This document shows positions 8,634 through 19,200 of a DNA stretch of 64,000 nt, piece by piece. Under the pieces are notes generated by a model. That model searched no databases, was not told the origin of the DNA, and was given only the letters and a program-made list of their open reading frames with translations. This stretch comes from Leptospiraceae bacterium (GTDB taxonomy: Bacteria > Spirochaetota > Leptospiria > Leptospirales > Leptospiraceae). Each line of letters begins with the position of its first letter. The first letter of the stretch is position 1. The position numbers and the translations under genes are program-made. The stretch covers positions 1,288,001 to 1,352,000 of the forward strand of contig JABTUZ010000002.1 in the NCBI GenBank assembly GCA_015075105.1, written 5' to 3'.

Positions 8634-10237
8634 TTTGTATTTCTATTCTCAAAAAAATGGATAAGAAAAAATAATCCGGAAAGTAAAAGATACCCCTGTG
8701 TAAATGTTGTTGACGATAGAAAGGAATAATCGTTTAGGATTGAGTTTCCTTTTAGAATGTATGAGTGTATAATTCCAATCGAAGATAGAATTGCAGCTAT
8801 GACGCACCAATATGCAGATCGAATAAAATCTCTATCAATTATAAATACAATGATAGCCGCCCAGATCATAGAAACAAGTAAAAATCCTTGCGACAAAGAT
8901 AGTAGTCCACCGATTGGGTAGGGGAGAAAAGGCAAGTCGGAAGGAAGTTCAGATAAAGCAATAGAATAAGGCTTAGTGATTTTCTCGGTTGCTAAGATTT
9001 CAGATAATTTTCCGTTTGCGAACAGAAAAGAATTTTGAACGAGTAAAACTGCCCAACCAGCCAAAGCCGGGAAAAGCCCTACAATGATCGCTGGTGCATG
9101 ACGTTTAGGGGAGGATTCAAAAGCCTGTGAGCCGATAATAATACCGATCCAGAGTATTATTGCCATACCGGCTTCTATCGGGACGAGAGCTTTTATTAAC
9201 CCCATAAAACCAAAAATACAAATCAGTGTAATAAATATTCCGTTTAGAATTGAGTATCCGTATCTCGCTCCGATACCCTTCCAGCCGGGGTGACCAATGT
9301 AGATAGTAGTAGGGAATGGAGAGCCGAAAATTGCACCGATTAGAGTGCCTGTACCGTTTATGAGTAAAGAATTTCTGGTGTGAAATTTGTCTCCGGCAGC
9401 TTCGGCGGATTCTATATTTTGAAGAGAGCCTATTACATTGAATATTCCCATAGGGATGATTACGGATAAGTATTCTTTTATATTTACAAGATTGAATACA
9501 GAGTATAGGTCTTGAATAGAAAGTATAGGGAAGTAAAAAGAAATATATTGAACTGAATCGCTTAGCAGAGTCTTATCCATCATCGGTTTTCCCCAGAAAC
9601 CACTCATCCATGCAAGGCTTATTCCAAGAAGAACAGAAATCAGCCCTCCGGGTAAATGGAATGGAAATTTGACTTTACCAAAATATTGAAGTAGTATAAC
9701 ACCAAAAGGAATGAACGCAACCAATGGGTTTTGGTAGGTTCTGATTAGAAAATCCATAGAAATAAAAGTAATTGCAATTCCTGCAAGTGCAGACAGAAGG
9801 GCTGCTCTTGGAGTGATTTTACGGATTTTCTCTGCTACAAAGGATCCAAAGAATTCTATTAACCCGCTTGTGAAACTTGCAAGTAGCCCGATTTTCCATG
9901 CGAGTGTATAGTCCTTGGTAGAGTTGTAAACAGGAGAGATTACAAAAAATATAAATGCAAAAAGAGATACGGTATTGATTCCGTACGGAAGGGCAGTAAC
10001 ATCGTTTCTATTTTCTTTAATTGCTAACTTTCTTGCTTGAATAGAATATAAAATATTTCCTATTACGAGAGAAACTGCGACACCGGGCAATATTACTTTG
10101 TAAATAAATTCAAAAGGGAAACCACACAGACTATGGCAAAGCCCAAGAATTACGAGTAATTGGATTAGGTTATCTACGACTAATCCAAAAAAACCGTCTA
10201 AGTCACCTTTTACAAACCAACGAAATGAATTTTGCAT
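8630..10237 (-). CDS. NCS2-family nucleobase permease (xanthine/uracil/adenine type)
   Basis: About 535 residues from ATG 10237, which follows the preceding stop by one base; an upstream TTG at 10255 is less likely. About 12 or more membrane spans. The segment NDVTALPYGINTVSLFAF and later GSLQNIESAEAAGD with SPFPTTIYIGHPGWKGIGAR match the NCS2 transporters that import purines or related compounds with protons or sodium. The substrate cannot be told from sequence. It is coupled by overlap to the downstream unknown gene. Confidence 0.85.
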   Translation of the reverse strand: MQNSFRWFVKGDLDGFFGLVVDNLIQLLVILGLCHSLCGFPFEFIYKVILPGVAVSLVIGNILYSIQARKLAIKENRNDVTALPYGINTVSLFAFIFFVISPVYNSTKDYTLAWKIGLLASFTSGLIEFFGSFVAEKIRKITPRAALLSALAGIAITFISMDFLIRTYQNPLVAFIPFGVILLQYFGKVKFPFHLPGGLISVLLGISLAWMSGFWGKPMMDKTLLSDSVQYISFYFPILSIQDLYSVFNLVNIKEYLSVIIPMGIFNVIGSLQNIESAEAAGDKFHTRNSLLINGTGTLIGAIFGSPFPTTIYIGHPGWKGIGARYGYSILNGIFITLICIFGFMGLIKALVPIEAGMAIILWIGIIIGSQAFESSPKRHAPAIIVGLFPALAGWAVLLVQNSFLFANGKLSEILATEKITKPYSIALSELPSDLPFLPYPIGGLLSLSQGFLLVSMIWAAIIVFIIDRDFIRSAYWCVIAAILSSIGIIHSYILKGNSILNDYSFLSSTTFTQGYLLLSGLFFLIHFFENRNTK

Positions 10238-10238
10238 T

Positions 10239-10703
10239 TTACTTTTTTGCCCCAAAATCCACCTGAATCACATTTGAGTTAGGGCTTTTCTTTTTTCCTG
10301 TAGGTTTTTTTTCAGCTTTACTTACAGATTCGACAGGCTCTTCATTGCTATAGTCTGTAAATACTTTGGTTTGGAATACAGCGCTTTGGGATTTATCGTA
10401 CATTCTAAAAACTGCATCCCAAGGGATGACCAATTTTTCCCATTTATATCCAAACTGCAATTCCACAAAAAGATGATCGGGTTGAGAGGATATATCTCGA
10501 ATAGCTTTCGGACCAATAACGATAACTATTCCTGATTCTTGCTCTTCTTTTAATAGCCCTCGTTTTCCAATTTCCAAACCGGGATGAGGTAAAATATGCA
10601 AAAAGAAAGTTCCGAATCTTTCCCAAAATGTATCAAAAACCTGAGCCTTGAATCCTCTGAGAACAAGTCTTTCTTCGTATTTTTCATTATCTTTATCTGA
10701 CAT
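10239..10703 (-). CDS. SspB-like ClpXP adaptor protein
   Basis: 154 residues. Residues about 40-120 follow the SspB pattern: a loop with PHPGLEI, a strand GIVIVIGPKAIRDI, and FVELQFGYKWEKLVIPWDAVFRMYD, corresponding to the SspB segment that ends in VPLAAVLAIYA. A Lys/Pro/Ser-rich linker and a short hydrophobic C-terminus (NVIQVDFGAKK) may be the ClpX-binding tail. SspB delivers ssrA-tagged proteins to ClpXP. AGAGGA lies just before the ATG. Assignment rests on pattern, not on a search. Confidence 0.6.
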   Translation of the reverse strand: MSDKDNEKYEERLVLRGFKAQVFDTFWERFGTFFLHILPHPGLEIGKRGLLKEEQESGIVIVIGPKAIRDISSQPDHLFVELQFGYKWEKLVIPWDAVFRMYDKSQSAVFQTKVFTDYSNEEPVESVSKAEKKPTGKKKSPNSNVIQVDFGAKK

Positions 10704-10713
10704 TTTTCCTCTT

Positions 10714-12582
10714 TTACTTGGAAGCTCGGCTTATGGAAATATACTCATCGTGTTTTTTGTATTCTGGAATAATTTCCTTGAATAGATCGTAAATTTCTTT
10801 TTCTTTGTTTGCTTTTGCTGCCCCAAAAAGTTGGTTTAGTTTGTTTTGAAATAATAATTGATTATAATTTTCCATTGGAGAAGCTATCCTGATTTTTGGA
10901 TGGTATGTTTTTTTTAATTCTTCAAAATTCAAAAGCAACTCTTCGTATAGTTTTTCGCCCGGACGAAGACCGGTGAATTGTATGTCTATGTCTTTGTAAG
11001 GAGTAAATCCGGATAGACGAATCATATCTTCCGCCAAATCAAGAATTTTGACCGGCTCACCCATATCGAGTATATAAATTTCTCCACATTCCCCCATGCT
11101 GCCCGCTTGTAGAACCAATTGAGAGGCTTCTGGTATTGTCATAAAAAAGCGAATAATTTCAGGATGAGTAACAGTAACCGGACCTCCGCTTTGAATTTGC
11201 TCTTTGAATCTCGGGATCACACTGCCGTTTGAGCCCAGAACATTTCCAAAACGAACTGTTATAAACTTTGTTCTGGAATTCTGGGCAATGTGTTGAAGAT
11301 ACAGTTCGGCTGCTCTTTTAGAAGCGCCCATGATATTTACAGGGTTGACTGCTTTATCTGTAGAAATTAATACAAATCTATTTACCCCGGAAAGTCTGGA
11401 CACATCTGCGATATTTTTTGTCCCGAGAATATTGTTTAGTACGGCTTCTCCGGGGTTGCACTCCATCATAGGTACGTGTTTATAGGCTGCACAATGGAAC
11501 ACGACTGATGGCGCATAACGTTCAAAAATATGCCCGAGTCTAGAAATATTTTTAACGTCTGCAATTACGGGAAAATATTTTATATCCGGATAGGCTTTGG
11601 AAAGCTCGTATTCGATTTCATACAATGGGGTTTCGGCGGCATCCAATAACACGATAGTAGTTGGTTGAAAATGACTAACCTGTCTTGCGATTTCACTTCC
11701 TATGGAACCACCCGCACCTGAAATCAAAATAGTTTTTTCTTTTAAGTAAGATTCAATAGAGGTAATTTCTAAATCTACTACTTCTCGACCGAGCAGGTCT
11801 TCTACTCGAACTTCTCTCAATTGACTAACTGCTGGATTGCCGGCAAGAAACATCTCATTGATAGAGGGTAGTATCCTGAGAACAATATTGTGCCTCTCAC
11901 AGAGATGCCGGATTTCTGTCAGAATTTCTCTTTTTGGAGAGTTCATTGTGATAATCACTTCTTGGATCAAAAATTTAGAAATGATTTCTTCTGCCTGTGA
12001 AATATTTCCTAAAATCGGAAGACCGTGAATGTGTGCTCCTAATTTTTCTTTGTCGTCATCTAAAAAGCCAATCGGCTTTAGATTGAGAGAAGGTTGTCTC
12101 CTGATTTCGGCTAAAAGTAGAGCGCCTAACTTCCCAGCTCCTAAAAATAGAGTGGGCTTTCCTGATTTGACTTTTTGCCCTAAATACTGGTCTCGAATGA
12201 TCCTCCAGAAAAAACTTCTAAAACATAAAAAACTTAGAAGTATCAATGTATCTAAAACAGGAACCATTCTCGACTGTTGTTCAAACCTATTGTAAAATAC
12301 GATTGCAGTGGTTGAGACTAAGGAGGAGATTAGGGTGGTTTTAATAATTTCGATTAAATCGTGGATAGACGCATGCGCCCATATAGACCTGTATATATTC
12401 GAGAAAATAAAAATAACAGATCTTGTGCTGATTACGATAAGTAAGGACATGTAGAATTCGGTCTCTCTTCCAAGATAGAATTCAAGGCTTTCATAACGGA
12501 TTAGATGAGCTAAACAAAATGATACAACCATAAGGGCGATATCAAAAGGAAAAACTAAGTATCTGCGGTTAATTTTTTTCAT
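10714..12582 (-). CDS. CapD/FlaA1-type polysaccharide biosynthesis NDP-sugar dehydratase/epimerase
   Basis: About 622 residues from ATG 12582; a TTG ten codons upstream is also possible. Four N-terminal membrane spans (to about residue 120) are followed by a CoA-binding-like Rossmann region (FLGAGKLGALLL) and then the catalytic SDR-extended domain with GAGGSIGSEI, an STDKAVNP stretch and NIMGASKRAAE. This is the membrane-anchored WbpM/PglF/CapD architecture, which modifies UDP-GlcNAc or similar for surface polysaccharide or protein glycosylation. The usual YxxxK Tyr is Met here (MGASK), as in the 4,6-dehydratase members of the family. Confidence 0.9.
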   Translation of the reverse strand: MKKINRRYLVFPFDIALMVVSFCLAHLIRYESLEFYLGRETEFYMSLLIVISTRSVIFIFSNIYRSIWAHASIHDLIEIIKTTLISSLVSTTAIVFYNRFEQQSRMVPVLDTLILLSFLCFRSFFWRIIRDQYLGQKVKSGKPTLFLGAGKLGALLLAEIRRQPSLNLKPIGFLDDDKEKLGAHIHGLPILGNISQAEEIISKFLIQEVIITMNSPKREILTEIRHLCERHNIVLRILPSINEMFLAGNPAVSQLREVRVEDLLGREVVDLEITSIESYLKEKTILISGAGGSIGSEIARQVSHFQPTTIVLLDAAETPLYEIEYELSKAYPDIKYFPVIADVKNISRLGHIFERYAPSVVFHCAAYKHVPMMECNPGEAVLNNILGTKNIADVSRLSGVNRFVLISTDKAVNPVNIMGASKRAAELYLQHIAQNSRTKFITVRFGNVLGSNGSVIPRFKEQIQSGGPVTVTHPEIIRFFMTIPEASQLVLQAGSMGECGEIYILDMGEPVKILDLAEDMIRLSGFTPYKDIDIQFTGLRPGEKLYEELLLNFEELKKTYHPKIRIASPMENYNQLLFQNKLNQLFGAAKANKEKEIYDLFKEIIPEYKKHDEYISISRASK

Positions 12583-12679
12583 CTTGATGATTATATTATC
12601 ATAGAAAGTCAAATTGTCTATTCTTTATTCTTGTAAAAAAAATAGGATTTTTGTAATTTACCGATAGGAGAGAATTTCT

Positions 12680-13177
12680 TTGACTAAAAAACAGGATATT
12701 ATTATACACTTTACGGGAACCTTAAATTCTTCGATGGTCGCAGATTTAGACTCACAAATTTTTAAAGAGTTGCTGCCGGACTCTAATATTATATTCCATT
12801 TTTCTAAATTAGAATCTGTAGAATCGGATGGGGCGAGGGATTTGGAAATTTTATGTATGAAAATTGGCAATTCTATGGGGAATGTGGTTTTTTCGGGTCT
12901 AAGACACGACTTCTTTGGCTTTTGCCCGGAGCAGTTGCCCGGCTTTTCAAGCATAGAAGATGCTAAAAAATTTTTTCAAAAAAATATCAGCGAAAAAACC
13001 CAAGGCGATACACCTTCAGAATTAAACTCAAAAAACCAAAATACTTTCGTAACTTGTCCGGCTTGCGGCACTTCTCTAAATACTCGAGGCAAGGGGAATT
13101 ATCGGTGCCCTTTGTGTAGGGTGCATTTTTTTATACATGGAAATGGCAGAATTTCAATTTATGAAAAATTAGTATGA
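12680..13177 (+). CDS. STAS-like domain protein with C-terminal zinc ribbon
   Basis: 165 residues. Residues 1-100 look like an anti-sigma-factor-antagonist/STAS fold (IIIHFTGTLNSSM..., ...FHFSKLESVESDGARDLEIL). A linker leads to a zinc ribbon with two CPxC knuckles (CPAC and CPLC, about residues 129-151). It begins at TTG, supported by AGGAGA eight bases upstream and no in-frame ATG nearby. Its stop overlaps the recC start by four bases, so it is co-expressed with the RecBCD-type enzyme. A regulatory or scaffolding role is inferred only from the domains. Confidence 0.7.
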   Translation: MTKKQDIIIHFTGTLNSSMVADLDSQIFKELLPDSNIIFHFSKLESVESDGARDLEILCMKIGNSMGNVVFSGLRHDFFGFCPEQLPGFSSIEDAKKFFQKNISEKTQGDTPSELNSKNQNTFVTCPACGTSLNTRGKGNYRCPLCRVHFFIHGNGRISIYEKLV

Positions 13178-16100
13178 ACAACTTTTCGGTAAATTTTTTT
13201 AAAGATAATGAAGAACTGTACAATGAGTTTCAAATTGCTCTAAAAAATTTTATTCAAAAAGATTTTAATCTGTTGAATGACGAAGTTTTTATATTTACTC
13301 GTGAAAACCACACTGCCGAATATCTAAACATCAATCTTGTAAAAGAGGGTCTTCCTTCTTTGTCTTTTCAGGCAGTTCCTGTCAGAAACGGAATTTTTCG
13401 TTTTGTATCAGGTGTTTGGAATCCTGAAGTATTATTGAATGACTTAGCCGGTACTCTTTTATTTAAGCAATTGTTAGAAAAAGAAAAAGGAAAACTATCC
13501 GAGAAGGCAATTTGGAAAATTTCAGAAGAGTTATTTTCTCAAAGAGAAAAGTCAATTCAATCCATGAAATCTATTTCTCGTAGCCACCCTTATTTTCACT
13601 TATTTGAAAAATTTGAAACACTAAAAAAAGAAAAGAAGACTCGAAGTGAATATTTACAATCTATTTTTTTTCAAGAAAATTTTTCTATCCCTGAGCCCTT
13701 AGCCCAAAACATTTACAAGAAAACCATTTTTTGCTATGCGTTATTTGAAACCGATATGCTTACAATTCGGATTTTAGAAAAGATTTCCGAATTTGTGAGT
13801 ATCCATTTTTTTATGACAGAGTATCCGATTTTTTCTGATAAGGAAGAAAAAATACACGGTGAGTATTCTTCAACGAGTATTTATAACTATTTATCTAAAC
13901 AAAAAAACTATACAAAAAAAAGCGAGAATACAATTCCTGTAGTTCGGTTTGCAAAATCTATAGAGGTTAGAAGAGAGGTTGAGTTTGTAGGAAGAAATAT
14001 ATTAAGAAAAATTTCTGATAATAAGGATAAGGATTTGAAGTTGTATCACTTTAAATTGATTCTGCCAAAGTTGGATTTGTATATTCAATCAGTGAGGGAA
14101 GTTTTTAGAGAGATGGGGATCTCGGTTTCTTTTACTTTTGACAACTCTTTGAATTTAACACCGTACTATTCTGCTGTATTTTCAATTATCAATTTTTTAA
14201 AAACTGATTTTGAAGCAGAGGCTTTCAGAAATATTTTTTGCAATCCTTGTTTCAATCCCAAGCTATCAGGCAGCTCCGTACAGTTTCAGCCTGATTATTG
14301 GAGTGAGTGTATTTCACTTGCGTCTATTGTGAAATACGCAGATTCTTTTCACAGGGAAACAAGGGGAATTTCTACAGAGGATTTTTACACTTGGGACAGG
14401 GGTTGGAGAATTCTAACTAAAAAAATTATCGGGATCGAAGAAGAAGGATATTCGTTATCTGATGAAAATGAAAAAAAGGAAGCAATGAAATTCATTCAGA
14501 TTTCTTCGTCTTTGATTTACGATCTTTTGTATTTGAGAGAAGGGCTGCATAGCTTAAAGGAGAGAACAGAATTTTTAAGGTCTATTCTATCAGTATATCT
14601 GACCTCTACTATAGCGGGTGAAGATTCAGCCAATAGAAATAACAAGAATGCAGAGAATTCGGTGTTTAGGATATTGGATGAAATTTCAGAGTGTGAAGAA
14701 AAAATCGGGACGTTAGGCGATATAAGTATATCTCTTTTTTTAGAAATTGTGAAAGATCGAATACTTAATTTATCGAGGGGAGAGGCGGGTGTATTAAAAA
14801 AGGGTGTTGTAGCAGGTACAGTTCGAGATACTTCGGACATAGTTTTTCGGTATATTTATGCACTTGGTATGGATGAGTCCAATTTTAACCCGGATACAGG
14901 GAGGTCTTTTGAAGATGAAGTTTCAAGACATGAACTACAAAAAGACAAAGCCATACTCAATAAGATGTATTTTTATAAAATTTTTCAGCATAGTCCAAAA
15001 GAAATACTATTTAGTTATGTTTGTTTGGATACGATTCGAGATAGTCCTACATACCCTTATCTCGAATTGGAAGATTTCAAAAAAAATAATTTTCCAAAAT
15101 CTAATTGGGAAAACATACCGTTGTATGGACATAGTGAGGTTTTACAAAACGAAAGCTTAATTTTGTTAGAGAAAGAGGCTGCGAAATTTACGGAATTGAA
15201 ACAGTCTGAATTAAATTCTAAGTATGTAAAGTTTGCCTCTTTTGGGTTTAAGGGGGAAAATGAAAAAGAAAAATTTCTACAAAATGAAATTCAGTCTTTG
15301 TCTATAAGTAATGATTTAAAGCTAAGTATTGAAAATTATTTTTTAAGAGATAGGTTTTTGGCAATTTCTAATTTTGAATCTAAGAAAATATATTCTCCCT
15401 TAACTGATTTCATAAAATATATAGAATGTCCGCAAAAATATTTTTTTGAAAAAAGTTTAGCCTTAGACGAAGAAACTGAATATACGCAAGAAGGGTATGA
15501 AGTGGGAGGTCTCACTCGAAACATAATTTTAAAAAGATTAATAAAAGAATTTTTGATCAACTCTGACAAGAATTTTGATTCTATTTTTTCAAAATCTTTC
15601 ATTTCTACTTTAATAGAAAAAGGGGAACTATCATCCGGGATTTTTGGAGCAGTTGAGTTAGAAAGATTTAGAAAGTATTTTGATGAGTTTCTTGTATCGG
15701 TTAAAGATTCCATACTCAGTCAATATTCAGTAATAACAGATTTGAAATTTCAGGATAGATTTTTAAAACAAAGTGAATATAGTTATATCATTCGCCCCCC
15801 GGTTTTTTTTGGAGAAAATATTTTTCAAGGACCGGAAATGTTGTTCTATTCAAAAGATCGTACCTTGCTCGTAACTTTAGAGACCTCTCCAAAAAAAAAG
15901 TCAGGCAAGCCATACCTTAAGCAAAAACTAAAATCTATTTTTTATACTCAATCTATTTTAAACTCTCAATATGCGTTAGACGACATCGAATCTATTACAG
16001 GAAATAGGAACACTCTGCCTGCAATTTTGAGAACCCCCTTGGACTCTGTGCCATTTCTACAAATTGGAGAGAGTAGTTACACTAACGATTTTGATAAATA

Positions 16101-16290
16101 TTTTTCTTTGTATAAAGAGAATTTTACAAAGGGGAAATTCCCTGCATCTCCAATCGATAGATCAAGGCTTCCTTGCGAATATTGCAAAGAGAAAGAGGTG
16201 TGCTTAAGTTATAAAACCGAAAATTATGAAAATTTTCTAAATAATGAAAAAGCTGAGATTCTTGAATTTTTAAAAGGGTGCTTTGAGTGA
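13174..16290 (+). CDS. recC: RecC-like exonuclease V subunit with AddB-style iron-sulfur cysteines
   Basis: 1038 residues. The N-terminus resembles RecC (inactive helicase, no Walker A; FTRENHTAEYLNINLVKEG aligns with the RecC start). The C-terminal third keeps a RecB/AddB nuclease-fold outline: ECPQKYFF with Cys752, then Cys1001, Cys1004 and Cys1010 in C-x2-C-x5-C spacing, the iron-sulfur staple known in AddB. The nuclease residues look lost: where D-x-D and D-Y-K are usual the sequence has PEMLFY and LETSPKK. It overlaps the STAS gene and recB by a few bases. With RecB and RecD it would form the double-strand-break resection enzyme. Confidence 0.8.
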   Translation: MNNFSVNFFKDNEELYNEFQIALKNFIQKDFNLLNDEVFIFTRENHTAEYLNINLVKEGLPSLSFQAVPVRNGIFRFVSGVWNPEVLLNDLAGTLLFKQLLEKEKGKLSEKAIWKISEELFSQREKSIQSMKSISRSHPYFHLFEKFETLKKEKKTRSEYLQSIFFQENFSIPEPLAQNIYKKTIFCYALFETDMLTIRILEKISEFVSIHFFMTEYPIFSDKEEKIHGEYSSTSIYNYLSKQKNYTKKSENTIPVVRFAKSIEVRREVEFVGRNILRKISDNKDKDLKLYHFKLILPKLDLYIQSVREVFREMGISVSFTFDNSLNLTPYYSAVFSIINFLKTDFEAEAFRNIFCNPCFNPKLSGSSVQFQPDYWSECISLASIVKYADSFHRETRGISTEDFYTWDRGWRILTKKIIGIEEEGYSLSDENEKKEAMKFIQISSSLIYDLLYLREGLHSLKERTEFLRSILSVYLTSTIAGEDSANRNNKNAENSVFRILDEISECEEKIGTLGDISISLFLEIVKDRILNLSRGEAGVLKKGVVAGTVRDTSDIVFRYIYALGMDESNFNPDTGRSFEDEVSRHELQKDKAILNKMYFYKIFQHSPKEILFSYVCLDTIRDSPTYPYLELEDFKKNNFPKSNWENIPLYGHSEVLQNESLILLEKEAAKFTELKQSELNSKYVKFASFGFKGENEKEKFLQNEIQSLSISNDLKLSIENYFLRDRFLAISNFESKKIYSPLTDFIKYIECPQKYFFEKSLALDEETEYTQEGYEVGGLTRNIILKRLIKEFLINSDKNFDSIFSKSFISTLIEKGELSSGIFGAVELERFRKYFDEFLVSVKDSILSQYSVITDLKFQDRFLKQSEYSYIIRPPVFFGENIFQGPEMLFYSKDRTLLVTLETSPKKKSGKPYLKQKLKSIFYTQSILNSQYALDDIESITGNRNTLPAILRTPLDSVPFLQIGESSYTNDFDKYFSLYKENFTKGKFPASPIDRSRLPCEYCKEKEVCLSYKTENYENFLNNEKAEILEFLKGCFE

Positions 16291-19200
16291 TGGATTTTAA
16301 AAAAGCCCTTGAAACTCATACCGCAATCGAGGCTTCTGCCGGAACGGGAAAAACATACTCTATTGAAAATATAATCATTGCTGCGATTAAAGAAAACATT
16401 CCAATCGAAAAAATAGCGGTAATTACTTTTACAGAAAAAGCTGCAATGGAATTGCAAGAGAGGATTCGTTTAGAAATTACAAAACAGTGCAATTCAAAGA
16501 ATGAGTTTACAGAAATTTTTCAAAAAGCCAAAGAAGACTTTCCTTTTGCTACCATAGGCACAATCCATCAGTTTTGTAGAGTGATACTAAGAGCGAATTC
16601 TTTTGTTTCAGGACTATCTCCAAAATTTGAAGAGACTAAGGAAGAATGGAAAGAGATAGAATCGGTTTTTTCTATTTTTAAAGGAAAATTAGACTTAAAT
16701 AAGAAAGAAGAAGTTATCGAGCTAATCCAATCTATCGGTGTATCCTTATTTCAAAATTTTATAATAGAATCTGCGATTTTGTTTCAGGGGAAATCTTGGT
16801 CTTTACCTGAATTGGACAAAAGAACTCTTCAAGAAGATTTAGAAAAAATTATTGGAATGAAAAGCGCTGTACTTTCAGAGAAAAAGTCGGCTAATTACAT
16901 TCAAGAATTAAAAGAAGTTTTTGAATTGGATTCAATTGAAAAATTAGCAAATAATTTTCAAAAATTTGAAAGTACTTTTTTTACTAAAGAAGGAAAAATA
17001 AAAAAAGTATCAAAAGATTTTTTACTATCTAAACTTTCTATAACCGAAACAGATTATGAAAATTTACTTTTTTCTTTTAAAAGTTCATTAGAATATTTGA
17101 ATTCTTTTCAAAATTTAAGGATTCTTTGTAAACTGTCCAATGAATTTATTTTAGAAGTAAAAAAATACTTTTTAGAAAATGACAAACTTACTACAAGTGA
17201 AATTATTTTACTGACTAGAGATTTAATTCAAAATAATGAAGAAGTTTTAAAAAAAGTGCAAAGTGACTACCAATATATTATAGTAGATGAATTTCAAGAT
17301 ACAAGCCCTATCCAAGCCGATCTATTTACTACGATTCTTGGTGGGAAAGAAAAAGGTTTAATTTTTGTAGGAGACCCAAAGCAGTCAATCTATGGATTTT
17401 TAAATTCTGATATTGAGTCTTATAAAAATACTATAGAAATATTCCAACACAATAAGGAAGTGCTTTCAGAAACAAGAAGAAGTACAACTCAATTGACCGA
17501 AGTTTTTAATCGTATATTTTCATTCTTATTAGAGGGAATGTACTCTAATGTAAAATCTGAAAGAGACGACAGAGATACTTATGAGTATAGTAATAATCTT
17601 ACTCCACTGATTCTACTTGGACTGGATGAGAATAATATCCCAAGGTCTCGAAATGAATCTGGAGAAGATTTAAAAACTGAAGAAATAAGAAAACTAAGCT
17701 CGATAGAAATCTCAAATCTAATTCGTTTTATGATAGACCAAGAAGTTGAAATTTACGATAAAGAATTGAAAAAAACAAGAAAAATTACTTATTCAGACAT
17801 TACGATTCTATCAGAAAAAAGAACAAATTTTTCCTATCTGGAAGAAGAATTTTCTAAATCAGGCATCCCTTCATCTATTTATAAAAACGAAAAATTTTAT
17901 GAAAGTAGTTTAATTCAGTCGATTTCTTATTTACTTCACTCGATAGAAAATCCTAATGATTCTTTGTCTTTGATTAAAGCACTAAAATCAGAGTTATTTT
18001 TGGTTTCGGATGAGAGTTTGTTTCATCTTTCTGAAAATGAAGAAGTATCTTACTTATCCAAAGCAACCGATAAATCTATTCAAGAAATTTTTCTTATACT
18101 AAGTAAATTGCACTATAAGAAAAATATTCAGTCGGCTTCTTTGACCTTGGCAGACGCTTTAAATGAATTTAAAATTTTAGAAAAAGTATCGCTTGGTTTT
18201 TATGGGAATAGAAATATAACTGACATTAATCATTTGCACGAAATTTTAGATTCTTACCAAACAGAAGAGAATTTGAGTTATGGAGAGGTGGTAAGAAGGT
18301 TAAAGAAAAATATTTCAGAAAGCACGAAACAAAACGTGAAAATCAGCTCCGATAAAAATTCGGGTGAATCTTCCGTATCTGTGATGACAATACACGCATC
18401 TAAGGGCTTGGAGTTTCCTGTAGTAATTCTTTTTGATTTAACTGCAAAGCCAAAACCGGAAATAAAAAATTCTTTTCTAATTCCAAACGATAAATTGTAT
18501 CTAAAAGAGCCTATTGTAACTGAAGTAAAAATCAAATCTGAAATAAGTTTAAGCACTCCTTCAATTGAAGAGAAACTTAAAATCAAGAGAGAAAAAGAAA
18601 AAGATGAGAAGAAAAGATTGCTCTATGTAGCATTTACAAGAGCGAGAGATTATCTTGTTTTACCTTTGTATCATGTTTCCAAAGGGTCGAGTGGGTCACT
18701 ACGAGAAGTATTAAATATAGACAACCAAATACAAAGCTTTATCCAAGACAGTCTTGGTCATAATTTTCAGTCTTCTCAATTTGCAATTTCAAAGAGTTCA
18801 GTAAAAAAAGAAAACCCGAAAGTCAAATCTTCTAATTTGGACAAAATTCCATTTTTTGATTCAGAAAAATTATTGAAGGAAATGGAAAAACTTGAAATAG
18901 AGTCTTATTCTTCTTTACACAGAAAAGACTCTCGAACTATCGAAAAGAAAATTGAAGAAGAAACAGAAGAGGAAATTCTAACAAAATCAGAAGAGGAAAA
19001 TAGAAGTAAGTCGAGGCATTTATTATACGGAACAAAAGATATTGGAAAAAAATTCGGCTCTCTTTCTCATTTGATTTTAGAAGAATATTCTTTAGATAAA
19101 TTTCAGTCTGAAAAAATAATAGAAAATGAGCTTACAAGTTTAATAGACTACCATTATCCGAGAAGTGGAATTATAGAAGAAGTGAATTATAGTAAATCTG

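Noticed and set aside
12658-12954. Minus-strand open frame opposite the STAS-like gene
   Set aside because: The plus-strand frame has a ribosome site, a zinc ribbon and coupling to recC; the opposite frame has none.
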